From positions 1,461,501-1,525,500 of the forward strand of contig NZ_CP058595.1 in NCBI RefSeq assembly GCF_013402795.1: a stretch of 64,000 bases of DNA. Direction: 5' to 3'. This DNA comes from Costertonia aggregata. Its GTDB lineage: Bacteria; Bacteroidota; Bacteroidia; Flavobacteriales; Flavobacteriaceae. Below are positions 9,019 through 16,885 of this stretch, one piece after another. The notes beneath the pieces were generated by a model, which saw nothing but the letters and a program-made list of their open reading frames with translations, was not told where the DNA came from and did not search any database. Every line of letters starts with the position of its first letter. Positions within the stretch are counted from its first letter, which is position 1. The position numbers and the translations under genes are program-made.

Positions 9019-9032
9019 CCCTTTATTAAGGG
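9019..9032 (-). promoter_or_regulatory. Hairpin immediately before the sigma factor start codon
   Basis: CCCTT and AAGGG arms around a 4-nt loop lie in the 23-nt gap between the LEA-type lipoprotein stop and the sigma factor ATG. On the plus strand the hairpin is followed by six T residues, but there is no plus-strand gene it could terminate. On the transcribed strand it could shield the start codon. The role is inferred. Confidence 0.3.
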
Positions 9033-9036
9033 TTTT

Positions 9037-9891
9037 TTACATGGTTAAGCTCAATGTGTCCTTTATGGGCACATTAAATTGATAACCATTGATTTTAATA
9101 TCTGCGTTCCCTAAGATATTAAAATTAACTTTTTTTTGGGTCAGCCAAGAAAGTTTGGCATTTTTTAAAATCCCCAGATTGTTCAAACTGGCATTTATGG
9201 GAATGTTCACGGTCTCTAGGGCCTTTTGAACAAGAGGTTCGGCTAGAGTCCATTCGGCAACAGCATCATTCCCCTTATCCATATAGAATTGTAGCTTTAT
9301 ATTTTCAATGGTATACTCCAGAGGCAAATTATTTTTGGCCAAAACCTGCAGGTTCAATTCTGTTTTACTAAAGGTAGGCAGCTTGCTAGCTGCGACCGAT
9401 CGGATTTTAAAATTATTGGTCTTCGAAATATTCTTTCTTATTTCGCCATGGATAATGGCTTTGGTATTGAGTTGAATTTCATCATCCATATCTATGGTGA
9501 ACGAATTTAAGAGAAAACTTACCTTACCATCACCTTTGATATTGAAAATAGAAGCTTCAGAGGCCAAAAGCTCAGGATAATACAAGTGCAGTTTTTTTAA
9601 GGATATTTCGCAGCGCACCGGCACTTTAACGGTATCGTTTGCCGCTAGGCTTAATTGTTTGTCCAAAATACCTTGACCCACAAGTGATTCTTTATAAAAA
9701 ATATCCATACCGGATTGCTTTAATTTACTTTTTACATCATTGGGATTGTAGACCACATAATTCATATGCACCATGAGCAAACTATCCTTTAATCCGGCCA
9801 CAACCACGTTATCAACTCTGACAAACTCTGGTTTTTGACTACAGGAAACAAGCAAAAAGGAGAAAATAAGAATGCAAACAAACTTTTTCAT
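9037..9891 (-). CDS. LEA14/WHy-type lipoprotein
   Basis: Protein of 284 aa with a type II signal peptide (lipobox LVSC, lipid-attachment Cys17). The mature part carries LEA-type-2 features twice: VHMNYVVYNPNDVKSKLKQSGMD in the first half and LNLQVLAKNNLPLEYTIENIKLQ in the second, each with the Asn-centred turn and alternating hydrophobic strands of WHy domains. It is expected at the periplasmic face of a membrane. It lies 10 nt after the FHA-ABC transporter gene and 23 nt before the sigma gene, within one operon. It may act as an envelope partner of the transporter. Confidence 0.72.
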   Translation of the reverse strand: MKKFVCILIFSFLLVSCSQKPEFVRVDNVVVAGLKDSLLMVHMNYVVYNPNDVKSKLKQSGMDIFYKESLVGQGILDKQLSLAANDTVKVPVRCEISLKKLHLYYPELLASEASIFNIKGDGKVSFLLNSFTIDMDDEIQLNTKAIIHGEIRKNISKTNNFKIRSVAASKLPTFSKTELNLQVLAKNNLPLEYTIENIKLQFYMDKGNDAVAEWTLAEPLVQKALETVNIPINASLNNLGILKNAKLSWLTQKKVNFNILGNADIKINGYQFNVPIKDTLSLTM

Positions 9892-9901
9892 AGTATGATT
9901 T

Positions 9902-12220
9902 TTAGATACTGTCCTTTTTCTTTAAGGCATAATATATCAACATGTAGAACAGACTGTTCAAAATTAAAATGGCGATAATGTTTTGGTCAAACCCATTAAA
10001 TACACCCCCAATCAACGTTCCCTCATTGGTCAAGTTTTTGTCATAAAGATTCAATACATCCATTGCCGAAGCCGAAAATTCTTGCACTTGACCAAAAATG
10101 ACGCCCTTTGAATCCGGTGATGCTTCATCTTGTAATCTGGAAAACCCTTCCGTTCCCCATCTCCCCAAAGTAAAAAAGCTAAGTACCTCTACCAAGGTGG
10201 TGTTTATTTTTGTCATGACTCCGGCCAGCATAATCTGTGGCATCAATATAATTGGAACCACCGTCATTACCTTCTCTGTAGTGTTCAATGAAGATGAAAG
10301 CCATAATCCTATCAAGGAACCAGAGAAAGAAAGAAAAAACATTAACGCTGTGCTTCCCCAAAAAGACCTAAGGTACACCTCATCAAAACCCGTATACGTA
10401 TTGTATTTAAAATTTAAATAAACGATGGTTACAAAAAGGAGGGACTGCACAAAGGCTATTAGAGAAAGTACGGCCCATTTGGATAAGATATATATGTTAA
10501 TGTTCAAATTGAACATTCTTTCCCTACGATATACGGAAAGTTCCCCTACAATCTCCTTTGCTGAATTACTGACCCCAAACCATATTGCGGATATGGTCAT
10601 CAAAAAAAGTACACCTACCCTGAACTGGTTGAAAACCAAACATACCAAACCGCCAATAATCAATGGTTGGGCCAACAAAAGAAACAAGTTCTCCCTATCG
10701 TTCAGTTTAATATTCAAATATCTCGAGATCAACCAAAATAACTGGAGCCATAAAGAATCGGGTTTCTCTCTTTTTATCTCGGCATCTGCGCGGTTCTGAT
10801 ACCCCAAAGCATTTGGTTTTATATATTTATTCTTTACCTTATCTATATGGCTCATTTCACTGTAGACCTCAACAATTGTATCAACCTCAAAAGAAGAAAC
10901 CAGCCCGTTCGCAAGACCTTTATATACCAAATGCCCTTGTACCCCTAAAAAAATGACCTGATCCACATAATTTAAATCTTCCGGTTTATGGGTAACCATA
11001 ATAATGGTAGTCCTGTTCGAGGTTAATTTTTTAATACTCGTTAAAAAACTTTCAATGGTTTCGGGGTCAAGGGGAGATGTTGGCTCATCCAAGAACAAAA
11101 TTGTCGGCTCCGTTAGTAACTCAACTGCAATGGATATTCTTTTGCGCTGCCCACCAGATAAGTTTCCAACTTTAATCGATTTAATGCCTTTCTCTTTATC
11201 CTGATCTAGGTTCAAATCGGCGATAACCTTATTGATCCTGTTATCTATTTCCTCGTTGGAGGTATCGTCTGGCAGTCTTAGCTTGGCCGCATAAAACAGC
11301 GTTTTATAAACCGTAAGCTCTTTATGGATGATGTCGTCTTGGGGTACATATCCAATCTTTTTTTTTATAAGGTTAAAGTTTTCCCGAAGTGACAAACCAT
11401 GTATAAAAACCTCACCGGCCGTAGCTGGGTTATCCCCGTTCAAACATTTTAACAAAGTAGACTTTCCGCAACCTGAAGGTCCCATAAGTGCCACAAAGCT
11501 GGAATGCGGAATCTCCAGTGATAAACTTTGAAGCCCTATTTTATGGTTTGGGTATATTTTTTGAATGGCAACAGCGTTTATCGCATTTGATTCTTCTCGA
11601 AGATCTTTTGCACCTTCACGAAGACCAATGGCGTAAAACGAAATCGTTACCACGTCACTATCACGTAATTTGGTCTTGGTTTTGATTTTGTTCCCATTTA
11701 CATAAGTATGGTTAACAGAGCCAAGGTCTTCAATCCAAAAAATGTTGTTTTCATAGCTGATTCTGGCATGCGCCCTAGAAACGGTCGGATCATTGAAAAC
11801 TATATCGTTGTTAGGTAATCTACCTATTTGGAGTTCTTTTTTCTGTTTTATCGTTTCCTTAAATTTGGATATTTCACCATGACCGGAAAATGATTTGGAT
11901 ATCGTGCCTTTTTCAGAAGATGCTTTCTTTGATTGAAGCCTTAGCTCACTGGACCCTATTTTTATGATGTCTTTTTCAGATATTTGAATGGGTTTACCTG
12001 AGGGCACTCTCTCTCCGTTTATGAAAATTCCGTTTGAACTTTCTAAATCTAGAATAAATACTTTTTCCTCAACAGCTTCAATAATACCATGCTGTCGAGA
12101 TACTTTTTGATCATTTATCTCAATGTTGGCACCATAACCGATCCTGCCGATGGTTATCTTTTCCCCAATCTCAAAAACGAATGGTTCTCCATCTATTCTT
12201 ATGACCTGTTTTTTCATCAA
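9902..12220 (-). CDS. ABC transporter with two N-terminal FHA domains fused to ATPase and permease
   Basis: Protein of 772 aa. FHA domain 1 spans about residues 20-95 (GR 25-26, SRQH 41-44, SSNG 61-64, NG 68-69). FHA domain 2 spans about 130-200 (GR 133-134, SRAH 148-151, VNG 174-176). The ATPase follows with Walker A GPSGCGKST at 247-255, the signature LSGGQRKR and Walker B ILFLDEPTS. About six membrane segments of the ABC-2 permease type fill 490-772. FHA domains bind phosphothreonine, so transporter assembly or activity is probably set by the clustered kinase. The start lies 2 nt after the M48 protease stop. The substrate is unknown; the White/ABCG-like order ATPase-permease agrees with export. 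Confidence 0.93.
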   Translation of the reverse strand: MMKKQVIRIDGEPFVFEIGEKITIGRIGYGANIEINDQKVSRQHGIIEAVEEKVFILDLESSNGIFINGERVPSGKPIQISEKDIIKIGSSELRLQSKKASSEKGTISKSFSGHGEISKFKETIKQKKELQIGRLPNNDIVFNDPTVSRAHARISYENNIFWIEDLGSVNHTYVNGNKIKTKTKLRDSDVVTISFYAIGLREGAKDLREESNAINAVAIQKIYPNHKIGLQSLSLEIPHSSFVALMGPSGCGKSTLLKCLNGDNPATAGEVFIHGLSLRENFNLIKKKIGYVPQDDIIHKELTVYKTLFYAAKLRLPDDTSNEEIDNRINKVIADLNLDQDKEKGIKSIKVGNLSGGQRKRISIAVELLTEPTILFLDEPTSPLDPETIESFLTSIKKLTSNRTTIIMVTHKPEDLNYVDQVIFLGVQGHLVYKGLANGLVSSFEVDTIVEVYSEMSHIDKVKNKYIKPNALGYQNRADAEIKREKPDSLWLQLFWLISRYLNIKLNDRENLFLLLAQPLIIGGLVCLVFNQFRVGVLFLMTISAIWFGVSNSAKEIVGELSVYRRERMFNLNINIYILSKWAVLSLIAFVQSLLFVTIVYLNFKYNTYTGFDEVYLRSFWGSTALMFFLSFSGSLIGLWLSSSLNTTEKVMTVVPIILMPQIMLAGVMTKINTTLVEVLSFFTLGRWGTEGFSRLQDEASPDSKGVIFGQVQEFSASAMDVLNLYDKNLTNEGTLIGGVFNGFDQNIIAILILNSLFYMLIYYALKKKDSI

Positions 12221-12222
12221 AA

Positions 12223-13056
12223 TCAGTTCTTTATGTACCGCTCAATACAGTTTTTACGATGCTCGGAAAAAGGATGTGTCCTGGTCAATTTTTCTAAAAG
12301 ATCTTGTTTCTCGTACTTTTCCAATTTTTTAAAAAAGTCTGCAAATCTGTTCACATCATAACCTGCCTTTTTGGCCATTTCAAATCCGAAGCTATCGGAT
12401 TCATACTCATCAATTTGATCAAAGGGGGCAGATAGGGTACCATTTATTTTTTGGGCAATCTCATTAAACCCTTGCATTTTTGTCATATTCATAAGATTTG
12501 TAGATAGCGTAAGCTTCGTTATCTTACGTTGGGTATGCAATTTATCTTCGTGGGCGATCTCATGGCCTATGATAAAAGCCAGCTCGTCATAACTATCCAC
12601 GAAATTGATCAATCCTTTTGTTATATATAAATACCCTCCCAATGTAGCGAAAGCATTTATATCTTCTGAATCTAAAATATTAAGTTGGTAAGATACATTT
12701 TTGCGATCGGCATACTTTACGAGGTTTTTTAGAATTTCCTGTGCTTTTGGGTAGGCTCCGTTCTTGTTATCTATTTTACCTGACAAAAGATATTTCTTGT
12801 ACGTTTGGCGACCTACTTTTGTGCGGGCTTCCGGGGTAACGTACAACATAAAATCCAACCAATTGTTTTCCAATTGCTTTGTGATGTATGCCGGACCATC
12901 AAGGGCATGGCCACAATCTTTCAAAACGACCGCATTGTTTATTTTGGATTGATATTCGCCAAATACCTCTTGCAATGTGTCTTCGGGCAGCCCTTGTGCC
13001 CTAGCCGACAGGGTTGTGAAAGCCAAAACAAAAGATGCTATTAAAATTCGTTCCAT
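12223..13056 (-). CDS. M48-family zinc metalloprotease
   Basis: Exported protein of 277 aa with a signal peptide (cleavage near ARAQG, residue 21). The zinc site HEIAH is at 165-169, with a third ligand Glu in the helix DEYESDSFGFEMAKKAGYD, the M48 layout (as in BepA/YcaL/LoiP) without the membrane helices of HtpX. It is expected to act on periplasmic or outer membrane proteins in quality control. It precedes the FHA-ABC transporter by 2 nt. Its leader has copy 3 of the cluster's promoter motif, as expected for an envelope-stress output. Confidence 0.9.
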   Translation of the reverse strand: MERILIASFVLAFTTLSARAQGLPEDTLQEVFGEYQSKINNAVVLKDCGHALDGPAYITKQLENNWLDFMLYVTPEARTKVGRQTYKKYLLSGKIDNKNGAYPKAQEILKNLVKYADRKNVSYQLNILDSEDINAFATLGGYLYITKGLINFVDSYDELAFIIGHEIAHEDKLHTQRKITKLTLSTNLMNMTKMQGFNEIAQKINGTLSAPFDQIDEYESDSFGFEMAKKAGYDVNRFADFFKKLEKYEKQDLLEKLTRTHPFSEHRKNCIERYIKN

Positions 13057-13080
13057 TCTTTTATGAACTTATTTGTTTAT

Positions 13081-13117
13081 CATAGATGACCAAATTTAAA
13101 CAATGTCATCTTTTAAG
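13081..13117 (-). promoter_or_regulatory. Candidate ECF-type promoter, copy 3
   Basis: On the minus strand CTTAAAA runs into GATGAC (13105-13110), followed by 15 nt and TCATCTATG (13081-13089), 25 nt before the M48 protease ATG. The downstream block is the weakest of the four copies, while the upstream block and spacing are kept. The same stretch also forms a 7-bp inverted repeat (AGATGAC/GTCATCT), so a dimeric binding protein is an alternative reading. Confidence 0.45.
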
Positions 13118-13134
13118 TGGGCCTGGGCCATGTG

Positions 13135-14649
13135 TTATTGCCTGTTTATTCTTTCTATCCATAACTTTATGAGCTTTGTTTCCTCAATATTTGGTCTTCT
13201 ATTGCTTTTCCCAAGAGATTGTACCAATGTACAGGATTTTGGGTTTACCTCAATGGTAATCACTCCAACACCATTTTTTTTCAAGGAAAAAATTGCTGAT
13301 GTCCCCGAAACACATCGGCCGCTATACGAACTCACACAGTGCTTCATATACGTTCCTTCATCAAATAGCTGTTTCCCGTTCGTCAATTCAAAAAAGTCCC
13401 AAACATCATTTTTTTCATCGGTAAAAGACCAATCCCATCCCTGGCCTTTCCATTCATATCCTACCCAAGAAGGCATGCTCAATTGGGCGGCATATTCCCT
13501 ACTTGATTCAAGAACATTGTTGACCCTTCGCCCTTTCCAGCCAAAATCACCTTGGTCTTGGTTACGTTTACTCTCAGTATATCTGTGCACGGCCCAGTCA
13601 ATAATAAGACTGCTTTCTTCATCACTTATAGCTTCCCTATTTCTAATCAACCAAAGAACAGTGTTCTTCCAAAAAGTACTATACGAAGTATCACAGCTGT
13701 GTTCGGTGGGATCAATGACCAAGATACGGCCGTACATTACGCGCATAAAATCTAATTGATTACCTCCCAATCTATGTATTTCTGCATAAAGGCACGATTC
13801 CATAGGGTAAATGGTGTTGGGCGCATGCAATAGGAAGTGTTGGAATTTACCGGAAACTTTCCACCCGAAAAGTTTCGATGCCTTTTTAAGGCTTCCGCCT
13901 TGGCCAATGATAATATACCAACATATCCATTTAAAGGGGATGTATTTTCGTCTGTGCCCCTCACTTAAAGTCCACTGTTGCTTTAGCATTTCTGGCACGT
14001 CGTATAAGGTGAACAAGTGGTCTAAGATAGGCTTTCCACTATCTTTGATCCATGTTTGTGGACTTCTTAACCAAAAAGGTGAAAGCAAACAGGCCCATTT
14101 GGCCACGAACTCACCGTGTTTGGGACCAACTGCATTTTTTATGACCTCAATATTCGATAAATCCCCAATGGCGGTCTGAAGCCTTTCTACATTCAAATCC
14201 ATATTTTGCCCTAAATTGTTCAAATTTCTAAAATGCTTTTCTAACCTTTCTTCGATGTGATTTCCAGGTATAGGAGAGCCTTTTAGTTCTTGCAAACCCA
14301 TTTTATACGGTGGTGTCAACTTTTCCCCAATATTAATATTTTGGACAGTCTTATCGTCATTAATGATTTTTTCGTACAACCTTTGATAATTGTACTCGCA
14401 AATATCTTCGTCTGTTGCCATGCCTATATAACTGTAATAGCAGTCCTCGCAACAATGCACTCCGGAAATATATTGATTGATATCTGCCAATGGATCCCTT
14501 AAAAAGTTCCAATAATAATCGTAATCATGGCCATATTTGTTTTTATGATAATCCCCAAGACTATCATCCAATGAAACTTTTGAGTTCTTTAGCTTATAAA
14601 ATTTTTGCCATCGCCAATTATGAGGTTTTTTGTAAAATTTTCTTCCCAT
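13135..14649 (-). CDS. PcfJ-domain protein
   Basis: Protein of 504 aa with a C-terminal PcfJ-like domain (about 380-500). It has EGTYMKHCVSSY, a Cys/His-containing turn that is the signature of this domain, followed by GTSAIFSLKKNG and a strand-rich end. The N-terminal part is mostly helical, Trp/Tyr-rich, with a CCEDC-like cysteine cluster at about residue 64-68. PcfJ was named from a conjugative plasmid; the biochemical function is not established to my knowledge. Here it lies on the chromosome, upstream of and co-oriented with the M48-FHA-kinase cluster, and carries copy 4 of the cluster promoter. It is included in the cluster on that basis. Confidence 0.75.
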   Translation of the reverse strand: MGRKFYKKPHNWRWQKFYKLKNSKVSLDDSLGDYHKNKYGHDYDYYWNFLRDPLADINQYISGVHCCEDCYYSYIGMATDEDICEYNYQRLYEKIINDDKTVQNINIGEKLTPPYKMGLQELKGSPIPGNHIEERLEKHFRNLNNLGQNMDLNVERLQTAIGDLSNIEVIKNAVGPKHGEFVAKWACLLSPFWLRSPQTWIKDSGKPILDHLFTLYDVPEMLKQQWTLSEGHRRKYIPFKWICWYIIIGQGGSLKKASKLFGWKVSGKFQHFLLHAPNTIYPMESCLYAEIHRLGGNQLDFMRVMYGRILVIDPTEHSCDTSYSTFWKNTVLWLIRNREAISDEESSLIIDWAVHRYTESKRNQDQGDFGWKGRRVNNVLESSREYAAQLSMPSWVGYEWKGQGWDWSFTDEKNDVWDFFELTNGKQLFDEGTYMKHCVSSYSGRCVSGTSAIFSLKKNGVGVITIEVNPKSCTLVQSLGKSNRRPNIEETKLIKLWIERINRQ

Positions 14650-14687
14650 ACGAGTCTAATCTTATCTTTTCATAAAAATAGTTCAGA

Positions 14688-14724
14688 AGTATATAACCAA
14701 ATCTGTCAAAGGTCATCATTAAGG
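14688..14724 (-). promoter_or_regulatory. Candidate ECF-type promoter, copy 4
   Basis: On the minus strand CCTTAAT runs into GATGAC (14712-14717), then 15 nt and TTATATACT (14688-14696), 39 nt before the PcfJ-like ATG. Block order and the 15-nt spacing are the same as in the other three copies. It sits just left of the transketolase operator, so the intergenic region is divided between two regulons. Confidence 0.5.
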
Positions 14725-14740
14725 AAAAGTGGTTTTCATT

Positions 14741-14787
14741 AACTCTTTTAAATTAAGTGTATAAAATACACTTAATTTAAAAGAGTT
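14741..14787. promoter_or_regulatory. 47-bp perfect palindrome, probable AraR operator of tkt
   Basis: Two perfect 22-nt arms (AACTCTTTTAAATTAAGTGT plus AT, and the complement) flank a 3-nt centre AAA. The inner core AAGTGTAT-AAA-ATACACTT closely follows the palindrome AAGTGTAA-AAA-TTACACTT in front of araB. It lies 48 nt upstream of the transketolase ATG. A terminator is less likely: the stem is AT-rich, no U tract follows on either strand, and both flanking genes point away from it. AraR control of transketolase makes sense because arabinose is degraded to xylulose-5-phosphate. Confidence 0.65.
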
Positions 14788-14835
14788 ATCTTTATATCGT
14801 TTTGAAATGACATTTAAAATCAAAAAGATAGTTAG

Positions 14836-16866
14836 ATGAGTAAGACAATAAACCGACTAGCCGCTGATAATATCAGAGCATTAGCCGTAGCAATGGTAGA
14901 AAAAGCAAATTCGGGTCATCCTGGAGGACCGATGGGTGGTGCGGATTACATGCACATTCTGTATTCTGAGTTTTTGAACTACGACCCTGCCGATATGACT
15001 TGGCCGTTTCGAGATCGGTTTTTTATGGATGCCGGTCACCTATCTTCGCTGTTATATGCGCAGTACTATCTCCTCGGTAATTACCAAAAAAAAGACTTAG
15101 AAAGTTTTAGACAGTGGGGTTCGGTTACTCCCGGCCATCCAGAGGTGGATGTAGCCAGAGGCATTGAAAACACTTCTGGCCCATTAGGGCAAGGACATAC
15201 CATGGGTGTTGGTGCCGCCATTGCCGCAAAATTTCTTCAAGCCCGTTTCGGAAATTGGATGGACCATAAAATATATGGTTTCATTTCAGACGGTGGTGTT
15301 CAGGAAGAAATTTCCCAAGGTGCAGGCAGGATAGCCGGTCATTTGGGTTTGAACAACTTTATCATGTTCTACGACTCCAATGATGTACAATTGTCTTCTA
15401 AAACAGACGAGGTAACCTCAGAGGATACGGCTAAAAAATATGAAGCCTGGGGATGGAAAGTAATTTCAATTGACGGGCACGACCACGACCAAATCAGAAA
15501 GGCGTTAACCGATGCCAATGCAGAAACCGATAAGCCTACCTTGATTATTGGCCAAACTATTATGGGCAAAGGCTGTGTATCCGCCGATGGTACAAAGTAT
15601 GAAGGGTACACTGAACTTCATGGTAAACCAATCGGGGATACAGGTGCCGATTACGTGAAAACAATTCAGAACCTTGGAGCAGACATGTCCTCGCCCTTTG
15701 AAATATACGACGAGGTATCCATTTTTTATAAGGATATGCTCAAACGTAAACAGCGAACTGCAGTAGCTAAGAAAGAAAAAATACAGACATGGAGAAACAA
15801 TAATGTAGATTTGGCTACAAAATTGGATGATTTCTTTTCGGGCAAACTAACCGCGTTAGACTTTAGTGATATTGACCATAAAGAAGGATTGGCTACCCGT
15901 GATGCCTCTTCCGAAGTTTTAGTCTATTTAGCCGAAAATGTGGAGAATATGATTGTATCCTCGGCAGATTTATCCAACAGCGATAAAACCGATGGATTTT
16001 TGAATAAAACCACTGTACTTAAAAAGGCTAATTTTTCAGGTGCTTTTCTTCAAGCGGGCGTAGCTGAACTGACCATGGCGACCATCGCCAATGGTATTGC
16101 GTTGCACGGGGGGGTCATTCCGGTAGTAGCCACATTCTTTGTGTTCTCGGATTACATGAAACCTGCGATACGCTTGAGCTGTATTCAAGAACTTCCCGTA
16201 AAGTTTGTTTGGACACATGATGCTTTTCGGGTCGGGGAGGATGGTCCTACGCATCAACCTGTAGAACAGGAGGCCCAGATTCGTCTATTGGAAAAATTAA
16301 GGAACCACAACAATGAACAGAGTTTTGTGGCTTTGCGTCCGGCAGATTCCCAAGAGACCAATGTTGCTTGGAAAATGGCGATGGAAAATTCAAAAACACC
16401 TACAGGACTCATTTTTTCAAGACAAGGAATAAAAGATATTCCTGCACAGTCAGGTAATAGATATCAAGAGGCATTACATGCAGAAAAAGGTGGCTATTTA
16501 GTGCAAGAAGTTGCTAATCCAGATGTCGTTTTAATTGCAAATGGTTCTGAAGTTGCCACGTTGATTGAAGCGGCTTCGTTATTAGAAAGCAAGAGAGGAT
16601 TAAAAGTAAACGTCGCTTCTATTCCCTCTGAAGGACTGTTTAGAAAGCAGTCGGCAGCTTACCAACAAACTATAATTCCAAAAGACAAACCAATTTTTGG
16701 ACTAACAGCTGGGCTACCAGTAAACCTAGAAGGTTTGGCTGGGCCAAATGGGAAAGTATTTGGCTTGGAACATTTTGGATACTCGGCTCCGGCACAAGTA
16801 CTGGACGAAAAATTTGGATTCACTAGTGAGCAAGTGTTCAATCAAATCGTAGATTTTCTAAAATAA
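14836..16866 (+). CDS. tkt: Transketolase
   Basis: Protein of 676 aa, full length for a single-chain transketolase. It transfers two-carbon ketol units between pentose phosphates and aldoses with thiamine diphosphate, the first step in consuming xylulose-5-phosphate made by AraBAD. It shows the N-terminal SGHPGGPMG motif (26-34), the TPP-binding region with SDGGVQEEISQGAGR, and the pyrimidine-domain and C-terminal segments (GEDGPTHQPVEQ, FSRQG). The ATG follows an A-rich leader with no Shine-Dalgarno sequence. Transaldolase follows after 19 nt. The large palindrome upstream suggests AraR control, and a second tkt elsewhere for housekeeping is likely. Confidence 0.97.
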   Translation: MSKTINRLAADNIRALAVAMVEKANSGHPGGPMGGADYMHILYSEFLNYDPADMTWPFRDRFFMDAGHLSSLLYAQYYLLGNYQKKDLESFRQWGSVTPGHPEVDVARGIENTSGPLGQGHTMGVGAAIAAKFLQARFGNWMDHKIYGFISDGGVQEEISQGAGRIAGHLGLNNFIMFYDSNDVQLSSKTDEVTSEDTAKKYEAWGWKVISIDGHDHDQIRKALTDANAETDKPTLIIGQTIMGKGCVSADGTKYEGYTELHGKPIGDTGADYVKTIQNLGADMSSPFEIYDEVSIFYKDMLKRKQRTAVAKKEKIQTWRNNNVDLATKLDDFFSGKLTALDFSDIDHKEGLATRDASSEVLVYLAENVENMIVSSADLSNSDKTDGFLNKTTVLKKANFSGAFLQAGVAELTMATIANGIALHGGVIPVVATFFVFSDYMKPAIRLSCIQELPVKFVWTHDAFRVGEDGPTHQPVEQEAQIRLLEKLRNHNNEQSFVALRPADSQETNVAWKMAMENSKTPTGLIFSRQGIKDIPAQSGNRYQEALHAEKGGYLVQEVANPDVVLIANGSEVATLIEAASLLESKRGLKVNVASIPSEGLFRKQSAAYQQTIIPKDKPIFGLTAGLPVNLEGLAGPNGKVFGLEHFGYSAPAQVLDEKFGFTSEQVFNQIVDFLK

Positions 16867-16885
16867 ACAATTAAAAAAACAACGA

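Noticed and set aside
14741-14787. The 47-bp palindrome as an intrinsic terminator
   Set aside because: Both neighbouring genes point away from it and no U tract follows, while its core matches the araB operator.
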